Assembly: GCA_959347315.1 (NCBI GenBank)
Contig: OY365817.1
Coordinates: forward strand, 2,886,295 to 2,950,294
Reading direction: 5' to 3'
Source of the DNA: Bimastos eiseni
Lineage: Eukaryota > Annelida > Clitellata > Crassiclitellata > Lumbricidae
Length of the DNA stretch: 64,000 nt
This document shows, in pieces, positions 33,649-45,759 of the stretch (positions are counted from its first letter, which is position 1; each line of letters starts with the position of its first letter). The notes below the pieces were generated by a model. It was given only the letters and a program-made list of their open reading frames with translations. It made no database searches and was not told the origin of the DNA. The position numbers and the translations under genes are program-made.

Positions 33649-33846
33649 GAACTGGCTTGGTCGTCAGATAGTACAGCAGTAACAGCACAGCACACTATCC
33701 TGAAAACAGACAGAGAATGGCAACGTGCTGCTGCCAATCTTCGCCATGCAGTCAACCAGTGGGATAAACTGCACGCTCAGAGACCACCACGAGGAGGTGT
33801 TGGCAAAGGTCTCCGTAGACTATTCATTGCAGCTCTCAGGCAATAG
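33649..33846 (+). CDS. Possible unidentified terminal exon or short ORF
   Basis: An open frame ends with HTILKTDREWQRAAANLRHA, then VNQWDKLHAQRPPRGG and GKGLRRLFIAALRQ before a TAG at 33844-33846. It is charged, helix-like and GC-richer than its surroundings, which could suggest coding. AG dinucleotides at 33667, 33679 and 33690 could be acceptors, but the pyrimidine tract is weak. There is no ATG in the frame. I do not recognise a family; it may be old retroelement sequence or chance. Confidence 0.2.
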   Translation, partial: ELAWSSDSTAVTAQHTILKTDREWQRAAANLRHAVNQWDKLHAQRPPRGGVGKGLRRLFIAALRQ

Positions 33847-34764
33847 AAAGTCAGCACAAGTTTGGCATAACCCACAAATAGGCCAATTTTAGACATTTTC
33901 AATTTCAGTTATTTGCTTTTACTTGGATTGAAATGCAAAGCAAACATTGGCGCTGGGGCAACCGCGAAAAGACGCAAATCAGAGACATGATCGTGCGTAG
34001 AAATAGCCAGAGAAAGTTCGGAAATGACATACATGTACTATACAACCATAGGCCTATAAAGACTGCGAATGAGTGAACGACAACAAAGTCTGTGAGAGTA
34101 AAATTTGAATGAGAGATAAAACGGAGGAGAGTAAGAAAGCAGACATGACAACGATATCGATAGAGTGAAACAGAGACACGGAGTTTGAAGATTGGGTACG
34201 AAAAACAGGGTTAATGATATATAGGAAAGGTAGATATTTAAAGACAGATTGCATAGATAGATTGGTAGATGGATAGACAGACAGACAGATATGTCGGAGA
34301 GAGAAAATATTAGCTGGCTTGGTAGATGCGTGATCACAGAGATCGATTGATTGATAGAGAGGCAAATACAATGAGAGATAGATAAGTGGATCGAAGTTAT
34401 TATTGTTAGATAGGGATATACACAGAGAAATTAGTGTACTGAACAAAAATGCCGTTTGGTTGATAAAAAATAAGACGAACAGGAGACTGATAATAAGATC
34501 TAAACTGAAAGAATATGGTAGCGGCAGACGCAGTATTTAATTTAGAGTGAGAAGTAGGCTACGATTAAAGTGAGCGAAAGATTAAGAGTATACGAAGCAG
34601 ATATTTTTGATTTTAGCGTCTCATAACGTTTAATCACAGACAACTAGGTTAGTTTAAAGGACACAATGTCAAGATAGAAAATAACGAACTGCCTGAGAGA
34701 CTTGTAATGAGTGGACTACTCAAATGTACCCTACTTAATATTATCTCAAAGCCAGGGCCATACA

Positions 34765-34852
34765 GAGAAAATGTGACGCATTGGCCCATCACATTTTCTC
34801 AAGCAAGCAGTTGGAAGGTAGCTCTGTGTTGACCTCAGATCTACACAGAGCT
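34765..34852. other. Two adjacent perfect hairpins
   Basis: GAGAAAATGTGA (34765-34776) pairs exactly with TCACATTTTCTC (34789-34800) across a 12-base loop. AGCTCTGTGT (34820-34829) pairs exactly with ACACAGAGCT (34843-34852) across a 13-base loop. Nineteen bases separate them. The role is unknown. Confidence 0.7.
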
Positions 34853-35289
34853 TTCTTCGAACACCTTAATCTCCTCGTGTCAGACTGAATGCAACATATT
34901 CATTCAACACCTCTGAAGCTCTCTTGAATTTGCTGGTGTTCTGCACTTGTCTTTTGAGTGGCGCTTTAGAAAAATGTTCATAAGTTAACGATTACAATTA
35001 GAGTTCGCAGCAGATTTTTACACTGAACGCCATTTTCTTTTCGTCTGTGCATTTAGATGGAACTAATTCGTGTTGAATTGTTTACTTGTGGAGGCAATTA
35101 ATTATCAGAACTTAAGCAAAGGAAGATACACGGATCTTAAACTGACGTATACCAAAACTGACCACAGTAAATTAACAGAAAAGAAAAAGAAATCTAGAGC
35201 AAAACTGAAAGTATAGCAGTGAAAAAACACAGAATGAACTGAGAACGGAGATATAAAGTAATGAAACAATCTGACGATGATGAGTCCTT

Positions 35290-35515
35290 GGCCGTCAGAC
35301 AGGTCCGCGTATACAAAACTGCCGGACTTCTTATATGCCACCTACGTTTCACAAGAGTGAGGTGATTTCCCATTGCCTTCCTTCCTCACAGACAATTCTG
35401 GGCAATCAACTTATCCAGGGTCACTACGCAGTGACCTGAGGCAGATTCAAACCTGGGACCTTCCAGTACACGGTGTAGAACGTATACTGTTACACCACCG
35501 CATCCTACATTCATC
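35290..35515 (-). mobile_element. tRNA-derived SINE, family 3
   Basis: On the - strand the head reads GGATGCGGTGGTGTAACAG (A box) and CCCAGGTTTGAATCTGCC (B box). It is followed by GGAAGGAAGGCAATGGGAAA and TCACCTCACTC, then GTAGGTGGCATATAAGAAGT. The body differs from families 1 and 2. Confidence 0.65.
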
Positions 35516-35529
35516 AAACCTAGTATAAA

Positions 35530-38500
35530 GCAATTAATTCTAAAGCTTAGAATTCTAAAACTGAACTCAGCACTGTAGTCCTTCTCGTATCGGTCTTCGT
35601 ATCGAGCAACGCAACTCATCCTCCACTCATCTCCTCTGTCCATCGCCAGCTCCTTCTCGGTCTTGTCTCATGACATGTCCACTCTCCAGGCATCCCAGGT
35701 TCCAGCTAGTTCTACATGTAAAAGACAAAAAGGATAATGCAAAATGTCACAGAGTTAAGAAAGGGAGTGAACTAGATAGCAGGGAGAAAATGATGTAGAG
35801 TAGGATAGATTGCAATTGAGCCAACAGTAACTTTGTCATTTAACTGAGCTGCAACATGCCAAACTATTTTTTCAACGGCAAAGCATAAAGACTATGTTGC
35901 CAAAAGCTTTCGTAAAAACCGTGTTATATTCATCCACGTCAGGGAGGCAGCCAGACCTACGACAACATTTTGGACACAAGAAAAAAGAAAATAGGTTCAG
36001 CAGACCTAAGACGAGTAAAAATAGACATAATAGAGCTGTAAACAGACTTGAGACAAGCAAAAGAGAAATTTAGCAAAGAGACAGGCAGACAAGACAAAAA
36101 ATCCTCTGTGGTTCATTATGCTGGTCGATATTTTGACACATAATAAGCATCTTCCAAACGACCTGACGATTTTATTAGCAGCAAATCTATGGGATGTATA
36201 GTGTAAACATTCATAAACACTGAAACTAACCTAGTTGTTTGCACGACAGTTGGTCAACTGGATCATGTTATTTGCTTCGGACTGGAGCTGAGATCCTTCA
36301 AGCGAATAGCATCACACGACCATTACAGCCGGAGACAGCTCGAAGGCAACAGGTAGCTCTCCATGTCAGATGCCACAGCGCCTCTACCAAGACGAACGGT
36401 GCCAAAACAGCCGGACTTCTTTGACCTGCGTAATGTATAAACCTGCTGATGTTGTCTAAATCTATACGGTTCCACAATTGAGTAGGCCTAGAGCTAATTA
36501 AATCAATAAAACATTGTAAAAATGTGATGGACAGATCAAAATTGCAGACTTATTTTGCATACTTGGCGCCACAATCGTCTGGAATTCTGAAGCTCGAAGT
36601 TCCTGTCTTTTGCCATGGCTGCTAACCGCTGTCTGCATGGAAATACTTGGGTTATGGTTAGAATAAAAAAGAATATACCTATGAGGAACAGTAGTAGGTT
36701 CATACAATCCAACGCTGGAAGTTTCTAGCACTAGTTCTTTAAAACACGCGACCAGTTACAGAGGCCAGCAAGATAGGTCAGCACAAACTAAAGGATCTTG
36801 TGGCCAGGAACTGTAAACTGGTAAACTAACCAAACCGCTGTACCGTGGGTACAATGACAATTGACACGTTGAATATCAACATTATTGTCACATTGAACCG
36901 CGTAATTAACTCATTATTGATATTTTAAGCACTAAAATTATGTTCAACTTCATGAACTTTTCAATCTACAATTGATATTCGATTATCTATTGCGACTCTC
37001 AGTGACACACTTTACAGACTCAGCTCACATTGACAATCTGTTAAAGCCAACATTTACTCATCGTCTCTATCTAGGCCTCCAGTCTCATCAGCTCTTTTGG
37101 CGTAGAAGTTTTTAAACTCGCCGATAAATAGCAGTTAAAAATCAAATTTTGTAGATAATGATAGCTAACTCGATCTCTAAATTGAAAAATTCGATAAGAA
37201 ATCGTTGTTTTGTAATCAGCTGAGTTTACCTGCTACCTCTCGAAGAAAATTCAATCGAAACAGAAGCCGAATACGGAAGAAATTCGACGAATAACAGCAG
37301 ATCTGGAACACGTCCGTCTTCTTTGCGATCTGCACTGCAACTGGCAAATTAATTGAGTCACGGGCTGAAGATAATACGATGACGTAATCTTAAAGTGCCA
37401 ACGTTTGTCAATTTTAGGATGCAGTCTGAATTATCTGTTGGCCCCTATTGCAAGTAAGTAAGTTAAGTTATTATATTCTTTGTTAATAATGACGATAGGT
37501 TTATTCTTCGAAAGGAGGCTATGTTGGAATAGACACCGTAGTTTGCAGTCTGTTAATACAGACGGTCATAAACAATGAGTAACCATAGGAAAACGAGTAG
37601 TAATGGTCCATAGACTATGGATCATAGGCTAGAGACGAACGCTTCACTCAAACACCGCGAGCAATAATTGCTCACATCCAATTATATTCCTCGCTAATTT
37701 TGCAAATACCTACTGCATGAAGAATAAAATTGCTTGTTGGCATCAATTGGTTTCAAGCAACTTCACAAACATTCGCTACGTATCGTTTATTTTACATGGG
37801 CCCACGCACATGCAAATAAAAGTAGGGGATTGTTGATTAAATGGCGCAGACCTTAAATTTATGTGCCAGAAAGAAGAGTCTGGCGTTTAAAAACATATAC
37901 TAATTGCTATGGTCGATAAAATTTATTGTGTCTCACTGTCTGCATTTCGTAGTCGTCATCTCCGAACTTCTAAAATGGCACTTCTAAGGACATACTCTTA
38001 GAGCTTTAAGCTGTATTAATTATGTCACAGTGTAAAATATATAAATCAGTCAGCAAGTAAATCGGTGAATTGACTGGAATATTGCTTAATTGATATTAGG
38101 CCTACCATCCACTCAGTAAGTCCATTTAACAGTCCATTTGATAATCGATTAACCGATTTCTTAAATTGTTTATCGATTATAATTTAGTTACTGAAATGCA
38201 CAAAATGACTAGAATGAGAATTAGCAAAATCTTGCAGCCAGTTGTTGACAATATTAGAATTGGTTCTTTGTCAAATTGATTAGAAAGTCGATTAATTGAT
38301 TTTTTAATTGCCAATCAGTTAGAATAAATATTAGGTACTGAAATGTCCCAATCAATACGAATTAGAACAGGAAAACTTTGGCAGCTGTTAGATTAGAATT
38401 AGCTGCTTGTCTAATCGATTTACAAAATCTAATTTGCTGATTAGCTGTTTGATTAGTTTCCCATCTCCGCCATCTATGGTCTAACAATTCATCTATTCAT
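35530..38500. other. Intergenic or intronic sequence upstream of the PKA-like exon
   Basis: No exon for a dimerisation/docking domain or inhibitor segment could be found. From 38100 to 38480 there is AT-rich low-complexity DNA with many GATTAATTGATT-type palindromic words, ending in TTTCCCATCTCCGCC. The end resembles the TIR of the hAT element at 53352 (CCCATCTCTG), so this may be a decayed hAT copy. At 37945-37990, CATCTCCGAACTTCTAAAAT resembles 56935-56960. Confidence 0.4.
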
Positions 38501-38513
38501 TTTTGCATCACAG

Positions 38514-38934
38514 ATCTCTAGACAGCGACTTAATGTACGAAGTGATCTGTGCCATGTTCGAACGCGAGGTGGCGCCAGGCGAGCACGTGATCCGACAGGG
38601 CGACGACAGCGACAACTTCTACGTTATCGAGAACGGTATCTTTGACTTGATCATCCGTCGCGAAAGCGATCAGAGCCAGAAGGTCCTCCAGTTCGACGGT
38701 CGTGGCAGTTTCGGTGAGCTTGCCCTCATGTACAACATGCCTCGGGCAGCGTCGTTGGTGGTCGTGATCCAAGGGATGGCCCTGCTCGAGAACAGAGAGA
38801 GGTCGCCCAGCGTCTACGCCGTCGGAAGAGTCAAGGTGGATTTCTTGGAGAGCGAGTGCTTCGCACGGCTGCTCGGACCGTGTCTGGACGTCATGAAAAG
38901 AAAAACGATGGCCTACCAGAAGAGCAACTTCTAA
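38514..38934 (+). CDS. PKA type II regulatory subunit-like exon, fused half-domains
   Basis: After a TTTTTGCATCACAG acceptor the frame opens in the third codon position and encodes 139 residues to a TAA at 38932-38934. Residues 1-80 match cyclic nucleotide-binding domain A of PKA RII: GEHVIRQGDDSDNFYVIENG, then the phosphate-binding cassette FGELALMYNMPRAAS, with the cAMP-contacting Glu and Arg present. After about residue 85 the protein matches the end of domain B instead (YAVGRVKVDFLESECFARLL, then GPCLDVMKR). The helices of domain A and the first half of domain B are missing, and the B cassette is degenerate (ALLENRERSPS). The sequence is GC-rich, coding-like and without stops. It could be a truncated paralogue, an alternative terminal exon, a decayed duplicate or an assembly fault. 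No upstream exon was found. Confidence 0.8.
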
Positions 38935-40480
38935 CAGGGTTCGAACGTGATCGACACTCAATTCGTGACACATAACGTCGAACAATAATTAGGCCTATTA
39001 ACTATTAAAGAGGTCATGTAGTTTGTGATAATCGCGGTCGAATCCGGTGCCCCAGAGATTGAGGTCAAGCTTCGATCGATTGGGCCTTGCGCCCCAACAT
39101 CTTGTCCACCATTTTCCAGTTATTAAATTGACAATTTCTAGATCGCCGTATACCCACAGTTTAGGATACCGTACCGCCACAAACGTTGCAAGTCATCGAT
39201 TTTCCCTCTGGTCTTTTGTGTCTATCTCTGCAATACACAATGTCGTCTATAATTGAAATTAGGTCTCACGTTTTCACGCTGTTACCAAACTGAGAAATAT
39301 AACGCACCAAATGTTATCGCGTGCGAAATTTATGGGAATACTTTTATTTGTAAATAACAATATAACAATGATCATTATTTTGTTGTTGACGATGCTGTCA
39401 TAGCCATGCAAAGATGGTAGGCTTAATATTCAATGCGGGAAGTAGGCCTATCGGCTTAATCGGCTGGATCATGCATATAGGTAAATGCAAGTGTATGCAA
39501 CCAATATCACGTGGGAAATTTTGCCACCGCGGAATGATTACAGCAATTAAGATGTCATAATTACTCTTATTATAAATATGCGTTTTCTGCCATTTGACGA
39601 ATTTACTCATTGAGAAAAAATGAAACTGCATTCCTTCATGTTCATGTTCAACAATTTATGGCCAAGGATTAACTCAACTGTATAGTTTTGGACACCTTTG
39701 AGAAGTGTCGTGCACATTGATCGCTAGGTGGCGTCGCATACGAGCTGTGTTAAAATAATTTATACGATAAATAACTAATTACGCGGTTACGTATTCTTTG
39801 CAAATTAATTCTTTATTCCTTAAGTTATGAGTCGGTCAAGTACTACCGCCTGTTCAATTTGGTTGAGTAGCGGCTTACAACTTTTACTATTTAATATTTT
39901 AGCTTATTGATTGAAGAAAACTAAATTCCTTTATGTCCAGTGATTGCTGACCAGAGATAGGGTGAAGAAGAAATTTAGTAGGGGCCTATCAAGGAATTTT
40001 ATCTTTAAAAAAATAACAAAATGATAAAAAAAATCTTAGAGTCGTACGTAGACAATTCTTTGAAATTTCAAAGTAACAAGGACTCCTCTCTCTGCTCCTG
40101 TCCCTCTCTCAGCTCCTAAGCCGCTGGAGCAGAGAGAGGAGCAGGAGCCAAGTAAGCGGACAGTGTCCTGTCTCACACCATTTTCTCTCCCGACTTCGTA
40201 GGAAGATATATTACGTTCCGCTACATTTGCACCACGGCGTGTAGGTTCCAGAAGAAGAACAGTTTGTGTGGGGGGAAACCGGAAAGAAACGAAAGGATTG
40301 GATATTACGGACTTGATTTGGTATAGCGCCGGTGAATAAGCTGGTCTCCCTGAGATTTACATGGATTTACATTACATTACATTGCAAAACTTTCGAAAAA
40401 ATGGTCCATCTGAGCAAGCTGTGGTGAAGTCAAATTTGCACAATCGGTCTGTACTATAAATACTATTTATTTACATGTAT
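38935..40480. other. Sequence after the PKA-like exon, nothing recognised
   Basis: Contains several TAGGCCTA octamers (38991, 39445) and short frames only. GAATAAGCTGGTCTCCC near 40335 recalls the repeat at 48170 and 61630. Confidence 0.4.
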
Positions 40481-40488
40481 ATCTAGAT

Positions 40489-40491
<3 letters not shown>

Positions 40492-40554
<63 letters not shown>

Positions 40555-40556
40555 CT
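40492..40556. repeat. (CT)n microsatellite
   Basis: About 29 CT units, followed by GTCTGTCTG. Confidence 0.95.
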
Positions 40557-40924
40557 GTCTGTCTCTCCGTTTACACTTTTACAGCTTCGCTCGGGGAACA
40601 CCTCGGACACCCAGTAGAGGGGTTGGTGGATTGCTGAGGAGGAAGCGGAGGAGGAGGAGGAAGTCGTAGAGAACGATCATGGAGTAGGGGAAAGGACAAG
40701 GGTGACTATGAGAAGAGGGTGAGGAGTTTGAAAAGGAGGATGGGGTGGGAGGAGGAAGCGGTTAGGATAGGGCGAGAAGTAGAGGAAGAGGAGAAAGTTT
40801 GGAAAAGGTGAGTGAGAACAAAGAGTGAATAGAAATTAGAGAAGAGGAAGAAAGAGAAGAGGAATTACAGATGAGGAGGAGGGATTCCTGCAGAGTCCAC
40901 TAGGGTCAGTCAGGAACGACAGGC

Positions 40925-41040
40925 TGCAGATGCTGCAAAAACAGGAATGCCTCTCCACAACTTCGTCCTTAATCAAGGTGCCCCCATAATCTTCTTCTCC
41001 TGGGCGAACGTCGGGTACCCCAGCTAGTGAGTAATAATGA
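40925..41040 (-). repeat. Dispersed repeat, copy 2 (of 468-575)
   Basis: On the - strand TAGCTGGGGTACCCGACG, TTCGCCCAGGAGAAGAAGAT and GCACCTTGATTAAGGACGAA align with the copy near the left edge. Confidence 0.55.
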
Positions 41041-41059
41041 CGTTCCCTACCCTGCACCT

Positions 41060-41900
41060 CACTCTAGCGAGTGAATCTAGAAAAAAATTTCACGCTACGA
41101 ATATGTGGAACAATAATAGTCTGTCATGCGAACTTTAAACATTGGCCTATCTAACTACCGTCCCATATCAAATGTTTTCTTTTTACCCGCTGAGTTTTCG
41201 GAAATGTCCTCACCCGTCTCAAATAGTGAGTTTGAAGAAGTTCAGCCGAATGGGTTTTGATTTAGACCAGTAGAGATGAACTTGATGAAGCGATTTTTAA
41301 GTTAATCGAAAACTAACTATGCCAAATTTGTTTTAATTTAATCTAAGACAGATACAATAGTATACAAATGCTTACCGGAGTAATTATGACCACAATTATA
41401 GTACTTTGTAATATTTATGCTGTTTCTGAATATGTACTCGCATGGTGGTATTATCTGATCTAGTGAACAATAAAGGATTTTGACTGATTTGATTGATTAA
41501 CTGTAAAATTGCTTTCCAAACGAAGCAATTTAGCATTTGGCCGATCAATTTAGCCCTATCAATTTTAAAATTGAAGCGACAACGTTTCTGAGCTTGGACA
41601 ACATCAACTCGAAGTAACTGACCAGCGAAAACAATGTTAGTCACATTAGTAGTTTCTTGGCTTTGGTGTATCCAAAGCTACTAACCGAAGCAGTTTGGTC
41701 CAAATCAGTTTATGATTAACACCAAATGAATAGCCATCCAGTCCTAAGATTAATCTGAGGCACTTCTAGCGCATGTGGACAACCAGCCGAACCAGCTTCA
41801 GCCGAAACTGTATTAACCGAAACCGATTTCTGTGTTTCGTTAGAATTGCTGTGCGCTTCGAGGTACGTATGCACGAAGGAACTGGAGTGATCACATGCTA
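41060..41900. other. Intergenic sequence with AACCGAA-type low complexity
   Basis: From 41660 to 41860 the words AACCGAA, AACCAGC and CCGAAAC recur. No gene recognised. Confidence 0.4.
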
Positions 41901-41959
41901 GCTCATCACAGATGAAAGTGCTCGTGGACTAATAGATTTCCGGGGCTAATCGGTTTTTG

Positions 41960-42560
41960 ATGGAATGGGGAGGATGAGAAGAAGAAGACGAAAGAGAAGA
42001 AAAAGAAGAAACAGAAGAAGAAGAAGAAGAAACATAAGAAGAAGAAGAAACAGAAGAAGAGGAAGAGTGGAAGAAGGAGGAATATGAGGAAAAAGAGAGT
42101 AGGAGGAGGAAGAAGAGATGGATAAGAAGGGAAGGAGGAAGAAGAGAAGAAGAAATGGGAGAAGGAAAAGAAGGGAGAGGTGGAGGAAGAGTAGTGGAAG
42201 AATGAGATGGCGAAGAGCATGAGTGAGACAATGAGAAGGGAAGAATGGAAGAAAGGAAGCAAGATGTGGATTAGCCGATGAGAATGAGCGGAATTGGAGA
42301 AGCGAATGAAAAAATAGGAATGGGAGGAATTGAAAAGGAGAATATGAGGAGGGACGTGATGAAGATTGCGGTGGAAATAGGTGGAGGAATTGGAGGAGCC
42401 AAATCGAAAGAGAAATAGGACCATCGGATAGATATTAATAAGGGAGTCTGAGGAAGGCAGAAGGAATGGAATGATCAATGTGGAGAAACGGAAAATTCTG
42501 AGAGTGAGAAGGAGAGTAAGGAATAAGACGATGGAAAGTAAGAGGTGAGAAGGTGAGGGA
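41960..42560. repeat. Purine-rich (GAA/GAG)n region
   Basis: GAAGAAGAA and GGAGGAAGA repeats on the + strand. The 190- and 100-codon frames on the - strand (Phe/Ser/Leu) are translations of the repeat. Confidence 0.85.
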
Positions 42561-42989
42561 GGAGGGATTAGTGGGTGTTGGGTTTGGTGGAGTGAGAACG
42601 CCGCTGGGCAACAATGACAAAAACGGACGTTGGTGTTTACATTTGGTGATTGATCGGGGCAATTATATGGCTTGGTAAAACTGCATAGGAAGGAAGAAGG
42701 TGGTGAATAGGCCTATATGGCACAGTAAGGTAAGCTATAAAGGTTGAGGTATAATGAAGGTGATTTAAGCTAATGCTTGACCAAGGATTCGGTTAATTGT
42801 GCATGGGATGAAATCCCTCAAATGACGTACGACATAGTATTCGTAATTTTAATAATAAATTGAAAATCATCTGCTTACAATTTCGCTTGAATAACACGTG
42901 TGCACTGATCAACTTCTGTTTAACTAGTTAAGTTTGGGGTTTTTAATTTGAATTGTCTTTTCTTTTAATGCTGCTTGTTATAATTATTC

Positions 42990-43150
42990 ATAGATAAGAG
43001 TTGCCAGATTAGCGGGACCGTCGGAGTCGGTACCATTAGGGCATTTTTTTTCACCCATATTGCTCTCACTCCAGTTAATTATTAATGTCTGCATTTACTA
43101 AAACGTTCTTCTGTTGGGATCATTCAATACCTATTGAATTGAGTTGAAGG
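42990..43150 (+). mobile_element. LINE-like 3' end repeat, copy 2
   Basis: TTAGCGGGACCGTCGGAGTC, GCTCTCACTCCAGTTAATTA, TTGGGATCATTCAATACC and TTGAATTGAGTTG match 3625-3800 and the reverse of 45760-45895. Confidence 0.65.
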
Positions 43151-43700
43151 TAACGCGAGGTCAGATATGTTGTGTAAATTGAATGAGAGCATGTTAACTT
43201 AAAAGTAGGCTACATTGTAAGGTTGGAAAGACGAGACAAGCAAGCATACGTCTGTCTCTCTGTAAGTCTTCCTATACTTGTCTGTCTGTCTGTCTGTATA
43301 CGCGTATATGTCCTTTAATCTGTTTGTCCACCTAGACGTCTCTCTGTTTCTCTCTTAGTCTTTGTGTCTGTCCTTCTGCCTGTTGTCTAGAAAAACAATG
43401 GCAGAATGGTTTGCAGTTCATTAATTGTTGACTTTGCCTCCCATCTTCCACTCTTATCCACTTCCATGTTCCGTTCTCATTCCCTGGAATCTCCCGTGGA
43501 GATCTGGAAGCACACCTGGAAAACATCTGCTGTCTGATTAACTCACCCACACCACCGTTGATCAGTCGACTAGTATTGGCTTATTAGTATACGTGGGTAG
43601 GCAATAAGTAGACAACTCGAGATAATATAACTATAATCTAGCTAATTTTAGATGAGACATTTCAATATGGTCATTTCACATCGTGAATGGTCCATGTTGG

Positions 43701-43935
43701 TGTGGCACGGTGGCTGATCGGTTAGAGGGTTCGGTCCGTAAAACTCAGTGTGCGCTGAGTGAGCGGGTTCGACCCTCGTCCGAGGCGTCAGTCACCGTGT
43801 ACGGACCTTGAGCATTAAATGAGCAAGACCTTCGCGCACAATTGCTCTGCAGTACGACTGCAACTGCGCTGTCGAGGCGTGTGTATGCACTTCTGAGCAA
43901 CTAATGTTGGAAGAAGGGCGGTATCAAATTTCACG
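43701..43935 (+). mobile_element. tRNA-derived SINE, family 1, full copy
   Basis: The A box is GGTGGCTGATCGGTTAGAGG and the B box is GGGTTCGACCC (43765-43775). The body CTTCGCGCACAATTGCTCTG and the end ATGTTGGAAGAAGGGCGGTA match 8917-9125. A short insertion (GAGCATTAAAT) lies in the middle. Confidence 0.87.
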
Positions 43936-44404
43936 AATTTCAATTTCGATTTCATTGTTGCCTCAGATATTGGAATATTATTTAGCGTGATTACTCCTGT
44001 TGATAACTTGATAGGCCCAGTGTTTGTAATGCGCATATATTAAGGAATAACTGATTCGTTTTCAATCATGTCTTGTGCTTTTAAAGTTCTTGGCTTATTA
44101 ATATGAACCATTTGTCTAGCAATTTATGCGATGCGAAGATATTTGCATGATCGCGATATGCAAAGATGTGCACCATTGAAAAATAGCAGGCAGCTAGAGG
44201 AGCGGTTCAGACGTAATTAAGTAATATTCCAATTTTACAGGTTAATTTCCGTTTAATTTCTTCGAGTCAACGTGGACCAATTCCTAAACTGCAATGACCG
44301 TTTTGAAAATGTATCATCTAAAATATATTTTGTCAAGAGTAATAATAAATACACAAGTAAAATATATAGGCAATACATGTGGGTATGACATTATTGTCTC
44401 GGGT

Positions 44405-44525
44405 TGTATGCATATATATACACATATACATTATATATGTATATACATTATATATGTATATATAATATATATATATATATGTATATATAATATATATACA
44501 TATACATTATATATATATAAGTAAA
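44405..44525. repeat. (TATA)n/(ACAT)n AT-rich microsatellite
   Basis: Alternating TATA with ACATATAC units, palindromic in places. Confidence 0.9.
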
Positions 44526-44584
44526 TTAAGCTGTATACTATACACACACAAACATGCATGCACGCATGCAACATATAGCAACTA

Positions 44585-44780
44585 ACGTCGTTTTCTGGTG
44601 ACGTTGATGAAATAAGCGTAGCCGTCAGACAGTGTTCAGTTTGACGTCATTGGCGGCACTGTCTCAAAGAACCCTTTGATCGGTCGCCGACCGCCTTTGA
44701 AGTGACCGACTGCAGATTGGAATTGTCCGTCAATCACGACGTCCAGAAATCAGCTCTGCTTGTCTATTTGCCATTCCTTC
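44585..44780. promoter_or_regulatory. Candidate regulatory element with CRE, inverted CCAAT and TCF sites
   Basis: A perfect CRE (TGACGTCA, 44642-44649) abuts ATTGG (inverted CCAAT), followed by CCCTTTGATC (a TCF/LEF-type site, about 44672-44681) and a second CCTTTGAAG. The segment is GC-richer than the AT-rich DNA on its left. Site matches of this length occur by chance; the cluster makes it worth noting. Confidence 0.35.
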
Positions 44781-44785
44781 CACCC

Positions 44786-44832
44786 TTCCTCCTCCTCCTC
44801 CTCCTCCTCCTCCTCCTCCTCCTCCTTCTCCT
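44786..44832. repeat. (CTC)n microsatellite
   Basis: About 14 CTC/TCC units. Confidence 0.95.
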
Positions 44833-45394
44833 CTACCATCATCCAACTATTTCTTCTGGTCCTTATATTGCTTCGTGCAATATGTTTCTACGCCCTCGTA
44901 CATCTTTCTACCATTCCTATTACTTCACCTATTCCTCCAGACATTTAACCCCATTAAACCCCCTGTTCCTTTTCCTAATCGTATGCTCTTCATTCCATAT
45001 CCCTCTTATTGGTATTATGCAGGACCGTAGGACGCCATTTGGGGAAGAGGCAGTCGGGTATATGCCCCTGAATATATTCAGCTCAAATCGTTTTATTAAA
45101 ATATCTATATACTAATTAGAAAAATATTTTGCATAGATATTTCTTGCAGGGTTTAATAAATCCACCAAATCACAATATTTTAGCTGACAGTGAAAACACA
45201 TTTTGGCTTTCAGTCTGCAAATGTAGACTAAAAAGAGAACTCTATCTGGCAAAATTTTGCCGTCCTGCATTTTTTGGCTCCTGGAAAACCTTAAATGACC
45301 TCCCAGGTGTCATGTCTCCGACGCTTCCTAGTTGTGTACCCTGGTACTCGGCATTCTTGACTCAATTTTCCACATGTTTAGTCCCGTTCCTCTT

Positions 45395-45505
45395 CATTTT
45401 CCTCTTCCTACTCCTCTTCATTTCCTCTTTCCATCCCTCTCTCTTTTCCTCTTCCTCTTCCTTTTCCTTTTCCTCTTCCTTTTCCTCTTCCTATCCCTCT
45501 TCCAT
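45395..45505. repeat. Pyrimidine-rich (CTCTTCCTTTTC)n tract
   Basis: Imperfect hexamer repeats. Overlapping Phe/Leu/Ser frames are by-products. Confidence 0.8.
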
Positions 45506-45759
45506 TTCCCATTGTGTCTACAAATTAATTTTCGCTTTATTATACCACTTCCTATTCTCGCTGTTATTAACCTGTCCTTCCTTTTCTTGCAGGGACAGAT
45601 GGCCTTGTACTAGGACAATTGGCCTTTAATTGGGAACAAGTACTAACCGAGCACTTGTCCTTGGAACAGGAATAGTTGGCCTTGTCCTTTGAGCTATAAC
45701 AAGCGATTTGTACTGCGGTTTGTGAGCTTGGAATAAAACGAAGATATTTTTTGATTCAA

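Noticed and set aside
41906..42478. 190-codon Phe/Ser frame
   Set aside because: Complement of GAA/GAG repeats.
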